DNA from: Chamaecrista fasciculata
Taxonomy: Eukaryota; Streptophyta; Magnoliopsida; Fabales; Fabaceae
Length of the DNA: 64,000 nt
Direction of reading: 5' to 3'
Assembly (NCBI GenBank): GCA_003254925.1
Contig: QANZ01005775.1
Location: 76,735 to 140,734, forward strand
Part shown: positions 23,576 through 34,500 of the stretch, in pieces
How the letters are laid out: each line of letters starts with the position of its first letter
Position numbering within the stretch: the first letter of the stretch is position 1
Program-made: the position numbers and the translations under genes
The notes under the pieces: generated by a model
Seen by the model: the letters and a program-made list of their open reading frames with translations, nothing else
What the model was told of the DNA's origin: nothing
Database searches by the model: none

Positions 23576-25115
23576 ACCAGAAGTAAAAAAATTATATTGT
23601 AAATAATTTTCGATAGTGCTACAAAGTTGATGAAACACTGTATAAGACTTCACATATGTTGGAATATTTTGTATTACAAATTTATATTATATATAAAATC
23701 TTTACTTGTTGAATTTTTTCATGATATCACATTTGTGGAGAGGTTCAACAATTAACTGCATCCAAATTCAATATTAGCAATAAAATATTTTGTTGCTAAT
23801 TAGAAACAAATTCATTGTCCCATTCAAATTAGCAATAGGAATGAAGACGTTGCTAAAAGTCAATCATGTCAAATATGTTGACTATAATAACAATGTCAAC
23901 TTTTAAACTTAGCAATGGATAAATGCGTTGCTGAATTTCAATAAATTTACCCTAGTCATTGCTAGATTTAACAAAGTCAAGTTTTGTCACAACCTTAACA
24001 ATGTGCCAAAATAGCAACAAAAATTTTTGTCATTTAACAATAGTTTTGGCCGACGCGAAATGACTTTTTATTGAACCTCCCATTAAGAATAAGAGTTCGG
24101 CCAAATACGATTTATGGATAAGTTTTAGTTATATCAAGATAGGCTTTGTGTATTTAGTTTTGTGAAGTGAAAAAAATGAAACGTATATTAATGGAGTTAT
24201 GAATCATGGGGTTCTATCTCATGTTTTAACTTGGTCGCATGTCTAACTAGCTTTGGGACTGTGACTACCTTAATTATATTAAGTGAAAATTTAATTTTTA
24301 ATTTTTAAATTTATACTAAATTAATAAATTAATCTATAAAAAATTAAAATATACGATCCAATTTTTAAAATATCCTAATCATCATCAATTAATGAGTAAA
24401 AATATAAATTTAGTACAAATTTAAAGATCAATAATTATAAATTCAAAGACAAAAAAATAGTACATTTTAATTATTTAAGAATTAATTTATAAATTGAATG
24501 ACTAATTAATAAATTTCCTTTTATATCAATAGTCGTGTGCAAATTCTCACATATATATATATGATTCAAGTGCATTTAAGAGTGAAATTTCGAGATGGCT
24601 TCCATGTGGTATATATGTATGTGGGTCTTAGATAATTGGACCACGAGTAGAGGAAAAATGAGACAAGGATATGCTCTCATAAGCGTAGTATTCACATGTA
24701 TATAGGAAGTTAGTTGTAAACATTCATGTGGACATAGCATGTAGATATGATGGTAATGACAAAAATAAATTCGAGACGTGGGAGATGAAATTACTAATCT
24801 AGAGTTGAGATTGATCTTTGACAAGGTTGAAAATGAGATCTTATAAACTCATTTATCAAAACAAACTCCAATAAAGCTGGATCTGAGTCTCAAAAAACCG
24901 AAAAAACGCAAGTCTAAAGGTTTTCGATTTTCTGCCCAAACGAACTTTAATTCAGCAATTTTTACATGTTATGTGTTCATAATAACAAGATCAACAAAAC
25001 CCAAAAACTGATTTAGGGACCAAAATGAACAAATTCGAAAATCTTTATATGAACAGCAAACAACATGTTTCAACTCCAAAATCATCAACAACACATCAAA
25101 ATCAAGAACCAAAGG
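23576..25115. other. Intergenic spacer, with a GCAAC/GTTGC-rich transposon-like stretch
   Basis: Around 23780-24060, phrases such as TTAGCAATGG, CGTTGCTGA and AGCAACAAAAATTTTTGT recur in both orientations. This style is often seen near the ends of plant DNA transposons (CACTA or Mutator). A similar TTGCAA-rich stretch lies at about 56710-56990. No gene seen. Confidence 0.4.
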
Positions 25116-25225
25116 CTCTGATACCAATTGACGGAAATAAATCCGATGTGGGAGACGAAACCACTAACCTGGAGTTGAAATTGATCTTGAATGAGGCTAA
25201 GATTTTCAAACCACTAATCCAAAGA
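25116..25225 (-). mobile_element. Possible LTR-retrotransposon relic with a primer-binding-site-like motif
   Basis: GGCTCTGATACCAATTGA at 25114-25131 is, on the minus strand, TTGGTATCAGAGCC, the plant initiator-tRNA primer-binding site that follows a 5' LTR. Sequence to its right (about 25132-25200) is similar in diverged form to about 24765-24830, as two LTR remnants might be. It is a short old fossil and the extent is not determinable. Confidence 0.35.
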
Positions 25226-25233
25226 GTTACAAG

Positions 25234-25997
25234 CAGTGTTGTCATAACCGAACCGGACAAAGACTCGGACAAGTGTTCGGTTCACGGTTTGATTGGTTGA
25301 ACCGGTTGAACCATTGGTCGGACCGGATGATGCAATAAATAATTATTTTTAATATATTAAATATAAACCCTCTATATTTTTTTTTGGGGTCTAAGAGATG
25401 TAACACCCCAATTGTTGAAGAAGGACCTTTTTGATAGATAATAGAATTTGAGAGGCATAAAATAATTATGGAAGTATAATTTACAAGGAGACTTTGGAAG
25501 GATATAACTAATGAATGGTAAAATAGGTGAAAAAAGAGGTAAAAGTATGAAAGAGAATCTGCCAGAGACTAAACTGAAAAGTAAAGAAGTGAAAGATGTG
25601 TTTGTAAGTTACGTTAAAAATAACTATGAGAATGAAACAAAGGTATGAGAGTGTTGTAGACAAAATGAGGAATACAATGGTGGAGGAGTTGAGTAGTTTT
25701 AAGGGTCTTGATGTGATGTTTCAAAGAATAAAGGGGGTAGGAGCTTAGAAATTAGAAAGTTTGGGGGGTAGAAGTATAGTTTTACCCCAAGAAGGCAGTG
25801 AAATGAAAAAAAAAATCTGAAATGAAAAAAAAAAAATCCTCAAACCACCGGTTCGGTCCAACGGTTGGACCCGGTTTTCTGGTTTTTTACCGGTTATTCC
25901 CGGTCCAACCCCACTTCGGTTTTTTGGGTTGGACCAACTCGTTCCTCTCTGCGGTTAGCGGTCAGACCAGGCGGTCCGGTCCGGTTTTCACATCATT
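25234..25997. mobile_element. 764-bp TIR element rich in CCGGT/ACCGG
   Basis: The ends are imperfect inverted repeats built on AACCGAACCGG and CCGGTCCGGTT. A perfect 9-bp direct repeat AGTTACAAG flanks it (25225-25233 and 25998-26006). The interior is AT-rich with long A runs. The 9-bp duplication suggests a Mutator-like mobiliser. Related CCGG/GGGTT-type sequence occurs at 33640-34500. The 71-codon ORF at its right end is TIR sequence. Confidence 0.8.
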
Positions 25998-26006
25998 AGT
26001 TACAAG

Positions 26007-27609
26007 ATGGAGTAGAGCAAAAATGGACCAAAGTTAGCCAAAAATGTGGACCTCATGTGTATGAAAACACATTTGCTATATATATATATATCCAAATTCA
26101 AAACTCATTAGTGAATATTACAAAGTGGTCCTTGAACATTATTACAAAATAGTATACATTAGTAATTCAATGGAATAATTACTAATACTCTTCGGACGTG
26201 GCTTGGGATTCTTAACCTGATCTCGAAAGGCTTGTGGATAATCCAAACTATCACGGAATACCACAATTAATATGAACTCAATCTATTCTTATTCAGACTT
26301 ACGATAAATTAATTACTTATTAGTAAACAAAAATATTAATCTTATAATAGATTAGTGCTAATCCACACAAAAATTCCAACACTTAATTCGTAAATCATAA
26401 TACTAAGAAAATAATATTTTGGATTTCTTTATGCATTTGTAACATTTTTTCCACTTAACTTCTCTCTTTTTCAATATCCTCACCAGCTAGTGATCACTAC
26501 TTAATAATAATCAAGTTAAAAAATAAATATATTCTATTGCCATTCAAGTTAACATCATCTAAAATAAATAAAATCAATGTTTTAACTTTATAAAATAAAC
26601 ATATTTCTTAAATATTAAAAATTTAAAAACGAAATTAAAGTTTAAATAATAAAAATATTTTTTAAATCAAACGAATTCCTCCGTAACCTATTGTTTCAGG
26701 TTTAAAGAAAATATATCAGTGCATTTGTTTTTACAAAAAAATAAAATAAAAAGTGCACAAAGAAGAAGGAAGAAATAAGATGAAAACTTCAACCAATATA
26801 AACGTCACTTAGCTAAGTTAATACTTACGTGGGATTTAGATTAATCACAATTATGACTCAGAAATTACAAGTTAAGGTTGAATCTGTCATATAGGCAACC
26901 ACAGAGAGACTTGCCAAATCCCAAGCTATAATTCAGAGAAATATTAAATACTTTAAGCTTATGATTTTAGATCCATCAATTATTTCATTAAATGATGATG
27001 GCCAACAAATTCAAAGTTAAAGTAATAGTTTAAATAATTAATATATATATATATAGTTGCTATCAGCTATCACCATTCATTAATTTCATGTATCATGTAT
27101 GTCAACAGAGTTGCGTAGCCGGCTAAAGTAGCTAAACCAAACACATGCATTCAATATTCTCACCAGCAAATATCTACACTTTTGTACAATTGTACCCATA
27201 TATATCCTTGCTTTTAAAGAAATTTGGAGCATGTTATGGTATCATAATTTCTTAAAAGATAAAATCGCAGTGTTTTATTAATTATAAAACTTAATTTTCT
27301 TAATATCCAATGAAGTTCTATATATGGCTTAATTCGAAAACTGAAATATTTTTCTTATTTCTAAAAGTTATAAATAAAACTATAACTCAGTGTTATCAAA
27401 ACATTTAAATTTTTTATTTGGAGTTATGAAAGTAAATTAAATATTAGACAGGCTTACAGCTTACTTATGTGACTAATAAATTATTACATTTATTATTATT
27501 TTGATAATATGAGTACTGAGTAGTTAGAATAATGTTAAAACTTTTTTAGTAGTATTATAGTATAAAAGATACAATTCATAAAAAGAAATTATGGACGAAT
27601 TTAAAAATC
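26007..27609. other. AT-rich intergenic spacer
   Basis: No coding region, RNA gene or bounded repeat recognised. Confidence 0.5.
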
Positions 27610-27802
27610 ACCATATAACACTTTGGGCCTTTAGGCTCTAACTCCTCTGGCCCAAAAAAAGAACATAGCTCAATCTGCCTTTTTTTTTTTTCCTTTAAAT
27701 ACATTTTTAATTAGATTTAGGAATAGCCGCTCCATCTTCTTCTCTCACTCTCTCTTTTTCTCGCGCGAAGTTGTCTTTGGGCCCTCCTCTTCCATCTCTA
27801 GG
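27610..27802 (+). promoter_or_regulatory. Promoter and leader-like sequence with no gene following
   Basis: It shows TGGGCC (about 27624), GGCCCA (about 27651) and a further GGGCCC (about 27779), the site II (TGGGCY) motif class common in promoters of ribosomal and other growth-related plant genes. A pyrimidine-rich leader-like stretch follows (about 27730-27800) and ends in CTCTAG then GTATGT, a good splice donor. No coding exon was recognised downstream before the poly(A) retroposon. It could be a distant first exon of the zinc-finger gene at 30777, an orphaned promoter, or chance. Confidence 0.35.
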
Positions 27803-27989
27803 TATGTTTTTTTTATCTCTTTTTTAGTTTTTTTCATTAGAGTAGTCTTTTTTATTTTATTTTTTTTTTATTAAGAGAGCTCTTCTTTTCCGTTACACGA
27901 TTTGTTATTTTCTAAACAAATAAGTATTTTTGATCAAAATAAATAAATAAATAAGTATTTTAAAAATATTAATGAGATTAGGAAAAATT

Positions 27990-28465
27990 TAAGTCAAAGG
28001 GTTATTTTGGTCCTAAACATATGGCCTAATGTTCATTTTGGTCCTAAATATTGGTAAAATGTTTCATTTTGGTCTAAAACTATTGAATTTGGTCATATTT
28101 CTCTCGTTTTTCATTTCAAATTCAAAGTACTTGTTGAGCGAAACTTGTAGCTTTGAATTCGTCTCATTCGAATCTAAAACGAGATAGATATGAGTAACTT
28201 TGGTTGTTTGACCATGAAACAAGAGGTATACTTTTAGGATCGATTAGACCTCGTTTGCTGACAATCTCAACTGGATAGAGAAAGTACTATTTGAGAATAA
28301 TTACGTAGCTTTAAACTCGTCACGTTTGATGAAACGAGCCATCTTCAAGAATTTGGGACCAAAATGAAACATTTTGTCAATATTTAAAACCAATTTAAAC
28401 ATTTTGACACATAATGGATCAAAATAAACATTAAAACATACATTGATGACCCTTTAACAAAAAAT
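27990..28465. mobile_element. Palindromic nonautonomous element (relative of 20.2 kb)
   Basis: The arms carry AAAGGGTTATTTTGGTCCTA on the left and GATGACCCTTTAAC with ACCAAAATGAAACATTTTG on the right. The core is similar to the 12.4 and 20.2 kb elements (GACCATGAAACAAG, GGATAGAGAAAGTACT). Borders are approximate. Confidence 0.6.
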
Positions 28466-28559
28466 TTATAAATTGTAACTTTGCAAGATTAATAACTAAA
28501 AACAGTTAATAAAGATTACAATTTACAACTATCATATGTTTTTAGAAAGCAAATTAATA

Positions 28560-29172
28560 TCTAGCAACTTTCTTATAACCTTCTCCATCTTTTTGTTCCA
28601 ACTTTCTGTGCACATTTTCGCACAAGTTTCTTCCTTTTGATTCTTAGTTCTATAGGGAGGGATTGTATTAATTACAATTCCTCCCTACTTTTCGTTTTAG
28701 TTTTTTTTTGTTGAATAAGTCAGATCTTCTCTCACCTTTCTAGTGGTGGATTTATCTGTCCCCCTTTATAGTGGTGAATTTATCCATATCTATTTCTGGT
28801 TATAATCTTTCCTTTGTGAGAGATTCTATTCCAATACTAGATCTTGCTTCAGATCTGAATATATATGTCGGAAAACATTGAATGTTTCAACAAATTTGTG
28901 GAAGAGTCTATGGCATCTACATTTGAGACGAACATTTCTTTCCTGATATGCAGAGAGTTTCATGATGAACATCTTGTTGGCAACACCGAGATTGGTGATG
29001 ACTTTCATCCTGCAGATAGGATCATTTGTACTTTAATTTGTTATTCTAGTTCAACAATGTTTGCAAATTGTTCTTATTCTGTTTTATCATATTGGAATTT
29101 TCTGACTAATTGTAAGTACCGTTTGGTTTTTCTGTGATACAGTTTGGCGTGATGTTTTTCAAAAAAAAAAAA
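28560..29172 (+). mobile_element. Poly(A) retroposon of unknown source with a 90-codon ORF
   Basis: A 613-bp insertion ending in an A run (about 29160-29172) and flanked by a 15-bp identical direct repeat AGAAAGCAAATTAAT (28545-28559 and 29173-29187), extendable to about 20 bp with one indel. An ORF at 28865-29137 ends about 20 bp before the poly(A). Its product resembles no protein I know. The source could be a truncated LINE 3' end, a SINE-like RNA or a reverse-transcribed host transcript; no tRNA-type promoter boxes were seen. Confidence 0.75.
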
Positions 29173-29474
29173 AGAAAGCAAATTAATTATCTAATTTTTT
29201 TAAAGATGATAAATTTTTTCGGTTTAGTTCTAATAGATAAAGTTATAAAATCTATTCATGTAATTAAATTTTTTTTAAAGATATTATTGATATTTAATAA
29301 TAAAATTAAGGTAATTTTTAAACTTTATATGCTACTTAACTATTAATATAAAAAAAATAAAATTTATAATTAAAGTCTAATTAACATTCTTTTAAGGAGA
29401 TTAAAAATAAAATTTTATTATTTTATTATTACAAAATTAAATTGACAAACCTATATCTTTCGAGAACATTTAAA

Positions 29475-30499
29475 GAGAAAACTTACTTTTTGGTCCCTCA
29501 ATTGTTACTGAGTCAACGGTTTAGTCCCTGAATTGTGAGAAACTACAACTTAGTCCCTCAATTGTACACTTCCGTCTACATTTTGGTCCCTCAAGTGTGG
29601 TCCGTCAGTCATGGAGCTGTTAAGTGATGATGTGTCACGGTTAAGTGCTTAAGTGGTCGTTAAATGGTGAGTTGGCTACCAATCATCTCTTTTATTCTTA
29701 TTTCATTTTACAACTAAGAAAATATAATTAAATTAAAAAGATAAAAATGAAAAACTGATGCTTCTCGTCCCTTTCCTCCCACACACTTCCTCCATCCCCA
29801 ACTCCCTCACCGTCATTGTCACCACTTTCCACCTCTCCAAGTCTGATCTCCACCAAATACGAACACAGTGACCGTTGCCATTCAACAACGCCTTCGCCTT
29901 CGCGCGTTTGGATCGAAAAACAACAACGCCGCGTCTCTCGTTTGCTCCGGCGACATTTCCGGTTTGGCCTTGACGAGCAAAAAGTGACGCTCTCTAACTT
30001 CATCGGCTCGTAGCCTCGTCGGAGACGGTGTTGCCGACGGCTCCTCCGTCATGTGCTCTAGGATTTGCAACTTACCAAATCTACTCGAATCCCACAACAT
30101 TGGGAGTGTGACGGCGGCGCAGAGAGCTTAGGCAAGCTATCGGACGATGAGTGTGGGATTTCTTACCCAAAAATCATTTGCCCTTTATTATTTTCCTTTA
30201 AAGGGACGATAAGCATCACTTTTTCATTTTTATCTTTTTAATTTAATTATATTTGTTTAGTTGTAAAATGAAATAGGAATAAAAGTGATGATTGGCAGCT
30301 AACTTACCATTTAACGACCACCTAAGCACTTAACCGTGACACATCATCACTTACCAGCTCCATGACTGATGGACCACACCTGAGGGACCGAAATGTAGAC
30401 GGAAGTGTACAATTGAGGGACTGAGTTGTAGTTTCCCACAATTCATGGACTAAATCGTTAACTCAGTAACAATTGAGGGACCAAAAAGTAAGTTTTCTC
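29475..30499. mobile_element. Pack-MULE-like element with ~300-bp terminal inverted repeats
   Basis: The left arm is about 29475-29776 and the right arm about 30198-30499. They are diverged reverse complements and both ends read GAGAAAACTTACTTTTTGG outward. A perfect 9-bp target duplication ACATTTAAA flanks it (29466-29474 and 30500-30508), diagnostic of Mutator-like transposition. The 420-bp interior is markedly GC-richer than the arms and flanks, as when a host gene fragment is captured. ORFs of 60-90 codons exist on both strands there but none is recognisable, so the donor gene is unknown. Its right edge is 277 bp upstream of the zinc-finger gene's start codon. Confidence 0.85.
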
Positions 30500-30776
30500 A
30501 CATTTAAAAGCTCTCTCGAAACGCAAGTCGTTTGTCACCCTTTAACGGGATAAGGCAATGTCGTCGCTCAGAATTTCCAGTTTGTGCAAAACGAAGAATG
30601 CATCTGGCTGAAATTGTAATCGAACTCTGCAAAACAAAGGGACGCAATTGAGCGAGAAGATAGTGAAGACGATACATAACGCCAAACAACACTTGTTTTT
30701 GGATGTTTTATACGACTGCGGTCAACGTGTTCGAGAAATTGCCTCTGAGAAACACCCATTTTCCCACACATGAATG

Positions 30777-31877
30777 ATGAATCCAAAGCCATTGCGAACG
30801 ATGATTTCGGGAGCTGCGGTCATCTTTGGTGGAATAGTCACTTTAAACCTCGCTTCTACTGTTACTCTCAAGGCGCTTCATATTGTCTCTGAGAAGAAAC
30901 GGGTAAAAATTAGCTAAATTGGATGGATTTCTTGACGTTTTCTATATTGCCTTGGGTTATAATTTGCTTTCGTTTATTGACGGTGAAATACTGAAATGTG
31001 TGTTGGAATTAATGTGGGTTTTGTATGCAGCAAAAGGTTGCGTTGCCGTGCATGGCTTGTAGAGGGAAGGGGTTTTACATATGCAAACTGTGCAAAGGCA
31101 ATTCCACCATAGAATGGTCGCCTTTGTATGACCCCATTGCCATTAATCCCTGCCTTTGTCCTACTTGCGAGGGAAACAGGTTAGTTTTACTCTTCTCCGT
31201 GCTCTGCAAAGTTTTTTATAAGAAGGGCTCTGATACCATGTTAGACTAAGATAAGGGAGAAATGTATATAGAGAAGAGTGAAAGAGAGAATGAATGGATG
31301 CATTACAGAGGAGCAGCTTTTATAGAGCTGCAATATAGAACTAATCATAGCAGAAAGCTAACAACTCAACTAATTGCAGAGCTAATCGGTAAGTAATCAC
31401 TTGATTAGGTATACACTCAATCAGGGGGGAAGGAAATTCCTTCAAGTCCCACTATGATTCCTGAGAAATAGTAAGATAAGAGATAGAGCGTTTCATCTTG
31501 GAAGAAACTTTTAGTGCAATTATTTGTTGATTCTATGATAGAACATTGGAAAGTGGAACGCTATTCATAAAAATATTCTTCATGTTTTTATTTGAGACTT
31601 TTTAGCAAGCAGACACTTGAAGAACATTAAATTAAGTGGTAATTGGTATCTTGTTATTACCTTGAATCCCATGGAATATACTCCGAGTGTTTCCATTTTC
31701 ATGTAGTTAAAACTTAAACTTTTCATGGTTTCAATTCTGTTGACGTGTCACAAAAAAAGTGTAATCTTTTTCTAACCCCATGTTTATATTTGTAATATGT
31801 TTGTGTTTTCTAATGGTCACACATGGTATTTCAGGGTGCAACGCTGTCTCAACTGTCTGGGAAAGGGCTATGACTGA
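30777..31877 (+). CDS. Small DnaJ-type cysteine-rich zinc-finger protein with one membrane segment
   Basis: Three exons by GT-AG sites: 30777-30902, 31031-31179, 31835-31877 (stop TGA), giving 105 residues. The N-terminus has a hydrophobic segment (ISGAAVIFGGIVTLNLAST, about 10-28), a membrane anchor or organelle-targeting region. The rest has four cysteine pairs of the DnaJ zinc-finger type: CMACRGKG, CKLCKGN, CPTCEGN, CLNCLGKGYD. There is no J domain. Such J-less proteins bind zinc and assist protein folding or assembly in plastids or membranes; the partner here is unknown. The start chosen is the second of two close ATGs (30770 and 30777), because only it continues in frame into exon 2. 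Intron 2 contains an LTR fossil, and a Pack-MULE-like element ends just upstream. The closest family I recall is the Arabidopsis dnaJ-related group (At2g24395-like); recall only. Confidence 0.85.
31221..31447 (-). mobile_element. Short LTR-retrotransposon fossil (TRIM-like) in intron 2 of the zinc-finger gene
   Basis: On the minus strand an LTR-like stretch (about 31447 to 31234, starting near TGAAGG and ending TCTAACA) is followed directly by TGGTATCAGAGCCC, the initiator-tRNA primer-binding site. The LTR would be about 214 bp, the size range of TRIM elements. There is no coding region. Only one LTR is seen, so it is an old fragment; the far border is a guess. Confidence 0.5.
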
Positions 31878-32209
31878 TCTTCTGAGAAATACATTTTTTT
31901 TTGGATGTTCCTGTAAAACTTTATCATGTAAGTCAATGACTTGCCTTTAACTTTTAAGTGTATCCCAAATCACTTCTAAAATTGCTACTATGTATGTTAG
32001 GTTCTTTATTCTAAGAACCAGGCCATGTTGTTGGGATTTGGGAGAACTTCCATTATACGCAACAGCTATGTATGTTAGATTCTTTCATCAATTAGTTGTT
32101 CACTTTATTATCTATCGTAGTACTGTAATTTTGTGTATAAATGTATTCCCGTTCATGATATATGTAATTAGTTTCCTCACATTGTGGCTTATTAGTACTC
32201 TTTCAATAT
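31878..32209. other. 3' flank of the zinc-finger gene
   Basis: Contains the presumed 3' UTR; no polyadenylation site was singled out. A short phrase (CTATGTATGTTAG.TTCTTT) occurs twice, near 31988 and 32069. Confidence 0.4.
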
Positions 32210-32226
32210 CCATATCTCCAACTTTT

Positions 32227-32410
32227 TTTTTTGTTTCCCAAGATATCCCCCAGCCCGATGGGCTAAAGACTAATCCTCCGCGGATCTGAGCTCCATTTAA
32301 GGGTTTGCCGCTGGCCAATTGGTTGCTGCATACACAAGGCAGGGATCGAACCCCTGACACTTGCTTAAGCGACCTAGTGAGCTAACCACTAGACCAACCA
32401 AGCTTGGTTT
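32227..32410 (-). mobile_element. tRNA-derived SINE
   Basis: On the minus strand it starts at 32410 and shows an RNA polymerase III A box (TGGTCTAGTGG) and B box (GGTTCGATCCC) at tRNA-like spacing. It ends in an A run (T run at about 32223-32232 on the plus strand). A direct repeat CCATATCTCCAACTTT flanks it (32210-32225 and 32411-32426). The body is about 184 bp. It is not a functional tRNA gene, since no cloverleaf 3' half is present. Confidence 0.9.
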
Positions 32411-32426
32411 CCATATCTCCAACTTT

Positions 32427-33639
32427 AATTCTATATATATGTTCAATACTCAATATAGTTTTGTTTAAGTTTTTTTTTACCCACTGATGGTATCTGTCTC
32501 CCTGTTATGGTGAGAAATGAGAAAGGGAACACACAGATCATCAGGGCTGGTCTGCCTCTTTGGAATTATTCTGATTTTCAGAACTTCATCATGGCCTATT
32601 GGATGATTAGATTGGTCTTTAGAAGAATATATATATATATATATATATATATAGATATGTTAGTTAACCTAGCAAACCTTTGGGTCTGAACCCTGAAGTC
32701 AGTCTTGAACCTAACTTGAAATCCAAAATTGAGTATCTCTATTGACAAACGAATTTCTGTTTTGATGTCTATGCGACGTAAATGAGCATGCAGACTCAAG
32801 CTATAGGATATGGAAACAAAAGGTTGTCTTTGTCTTCCGTTTTCCCTGAATTTCATGTTTCTCAATTTTATATGATGCAAACTTCTCATTTGCTATAAGT
32901 TCAATATAGTTACTCGATTTCATTTCTTTTGTCCTTATTTTTAATACATCGTCCTGCAAGGTTCTTAGAATAGCCATGTTCTATTGGCTGTATATTGCAA
33001 CTTATTGATTGGTGGAATTTCTGCTCCGAGAGATGTTGAACTTGTTTGTTCCTTTGTCCTCTTGGTTTGCTCTTAGCGTTTCATTTACCAGCTTCTGCCA
33101 ACCTATTTTCATGATTACTCTGAGAGTTTATTTCAATGTATAGAGCTCAGTACAAGCACATTTCAAGTTTTAGATATAGTGATTGTGGCTGTCTCCGATA
33201 TGATATTTTGTCTTAAAAATGGAAGAAATCAGGATCTTAAGGTATTTTAAACCTTTCTGTACGAACTCTAATTTTTGAGCCATTTTATATCGCTCCCGTG
33301 ACTGCTTTTCCTTTTAGAATACAGAGACATCATACAGGTCGGTGGATAGTAGTTGATGTCCATTTTGAGTTTTGCGGAAGAAAATTGTGGAAGAGCAATT
33401 GGTTGAGGTTTGATTTTTGTTGTTTTATTATTGGCCTATACGAATTCTAAGAAATCCATTAAAATGGCACATGAGCAAAATTAGTCACTGGGAATGGCCT
33501 AATTTAATTCAATTGAAAAAATTAATAAAATAATTTATCTTTAGAAAGGCCAAATCGAAGAAAAATCATTTTCGAGACTTAAACTAAAAGGATTAAAATT
33601 ACAATTAATTGGCTGGGTTAACATCAAAAGATCAAGAAG
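32427..33639. other. Intergenic spacer with (AT)n microsatellite
   Basis: No gene found. An (AT)n run lies at about 32627-32653. Several short ORFs look random. Confidence 0.5.
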
Positions 33640-34500
33640 TTAAGATCAATGAAAAAAAAACCGGATTGGCCCGTTTGGGTCAACCCGGAAACCGGGTGAG
33701 GCAAAAACCCGTCTGCAATTGAATCGGAATGACCCGATTTAATTTGCTAGTTTTTTAATAAAACCGTCACCCATGACCCGGATTGACCCGCTTTCACTCT
33801 TTTTTTTTTTAAAAAAAAATTGAAATCATAAATTAGGTTAAAAATACTAATTTTGTCCCCAAACTTTACACCAAATGTCAATTTCGTCTTCAATCTTTTT
33901 TTACTGTCAATTTTATCCTTAATGCTTTACATTTTGGTCAATTTTATCCTCTGCTCTTACTTTAGCCAAATATTAACAATAGAATATACTGACTAATGAT
34001 ATGTAATGTAAAATTGATAGAAAAATAAACACAAATCTTAACTCATATTGAAAAACAGGATGTAGTCTGTCGTTAATTTATTAAAAAAAGTTAGTCAAAC
34101 GATAAAATTAACCAAAATGTAAAACACTGTGGACGAAATTGACAGTTGGTGTAAAGTTTGGGAACTAAATTAGTACTTTAGCCCACAAATTAGATTTTAC
34201 TTTTTAGGGCTCTCATTGTATCATCTCATTTGAAGTCTAAATAGTGAATTGCCGACTACAATTTACTATTGTTACTTGTCATCTTGAAGACTTGAAATTA
34301 TAATTTTTAAGTAATTTTTATTTAGTTTTCCTTATTTAAGTACTTGAGGACTAGAGAATATGTTGAAATTGTTATTTAAGTACTTAAAATATTTTGATAT
34401 TTTAAGTATTTAACAATTGACCCGATTAATTCGACGGTTGAACCAATGACACATGACCCGAGCCTTTATTCGGGTGTCCGGTTACTAAAACATTGGTTAA
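33640..34500. repeat. Degenerate CCGG/GACCCG-rich TIR element split by a MITE
   Basis: The left part (about 33658-33800) is dense in ACCCGG, GACCCG and GGGTCA. The right part (about 34415-34495) has GACCCGATTAATTCGACGG, CATGACCCGAG and GTCCGGTTAC. The style matches the 25.2 kb element. The MITE at 33836-34183 sits between them, so it inserted later. Borders are approximate. Confidence 0.5.
33836..34183. mobile_element. Mutator-type MITE, nested
   Basis: A 348-bp near-palindrome with ends GGTTAAAAATACTAATTTTG and its counterpart AAATTAGTACTTTAGCC. It is flanked by 9-bp direct repeats that differ at one base (CATAAATTA 33827-33835, CACAAATTA 34184-34192). The same family as 38485-38951, with shared phrases TTTTGTCCCCAAA, GCCAAATATT, AATGTAAAATTGATAGAAAAA. 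Confidence 0.82.

Noticed and set aside
32340-32410. A tRNA gene
   Set aside because: A and B boxes are present, but the acceptor stem and 3' half do not form a cloverleaf, and a poly(A) end plus target duplication shows a SINE.
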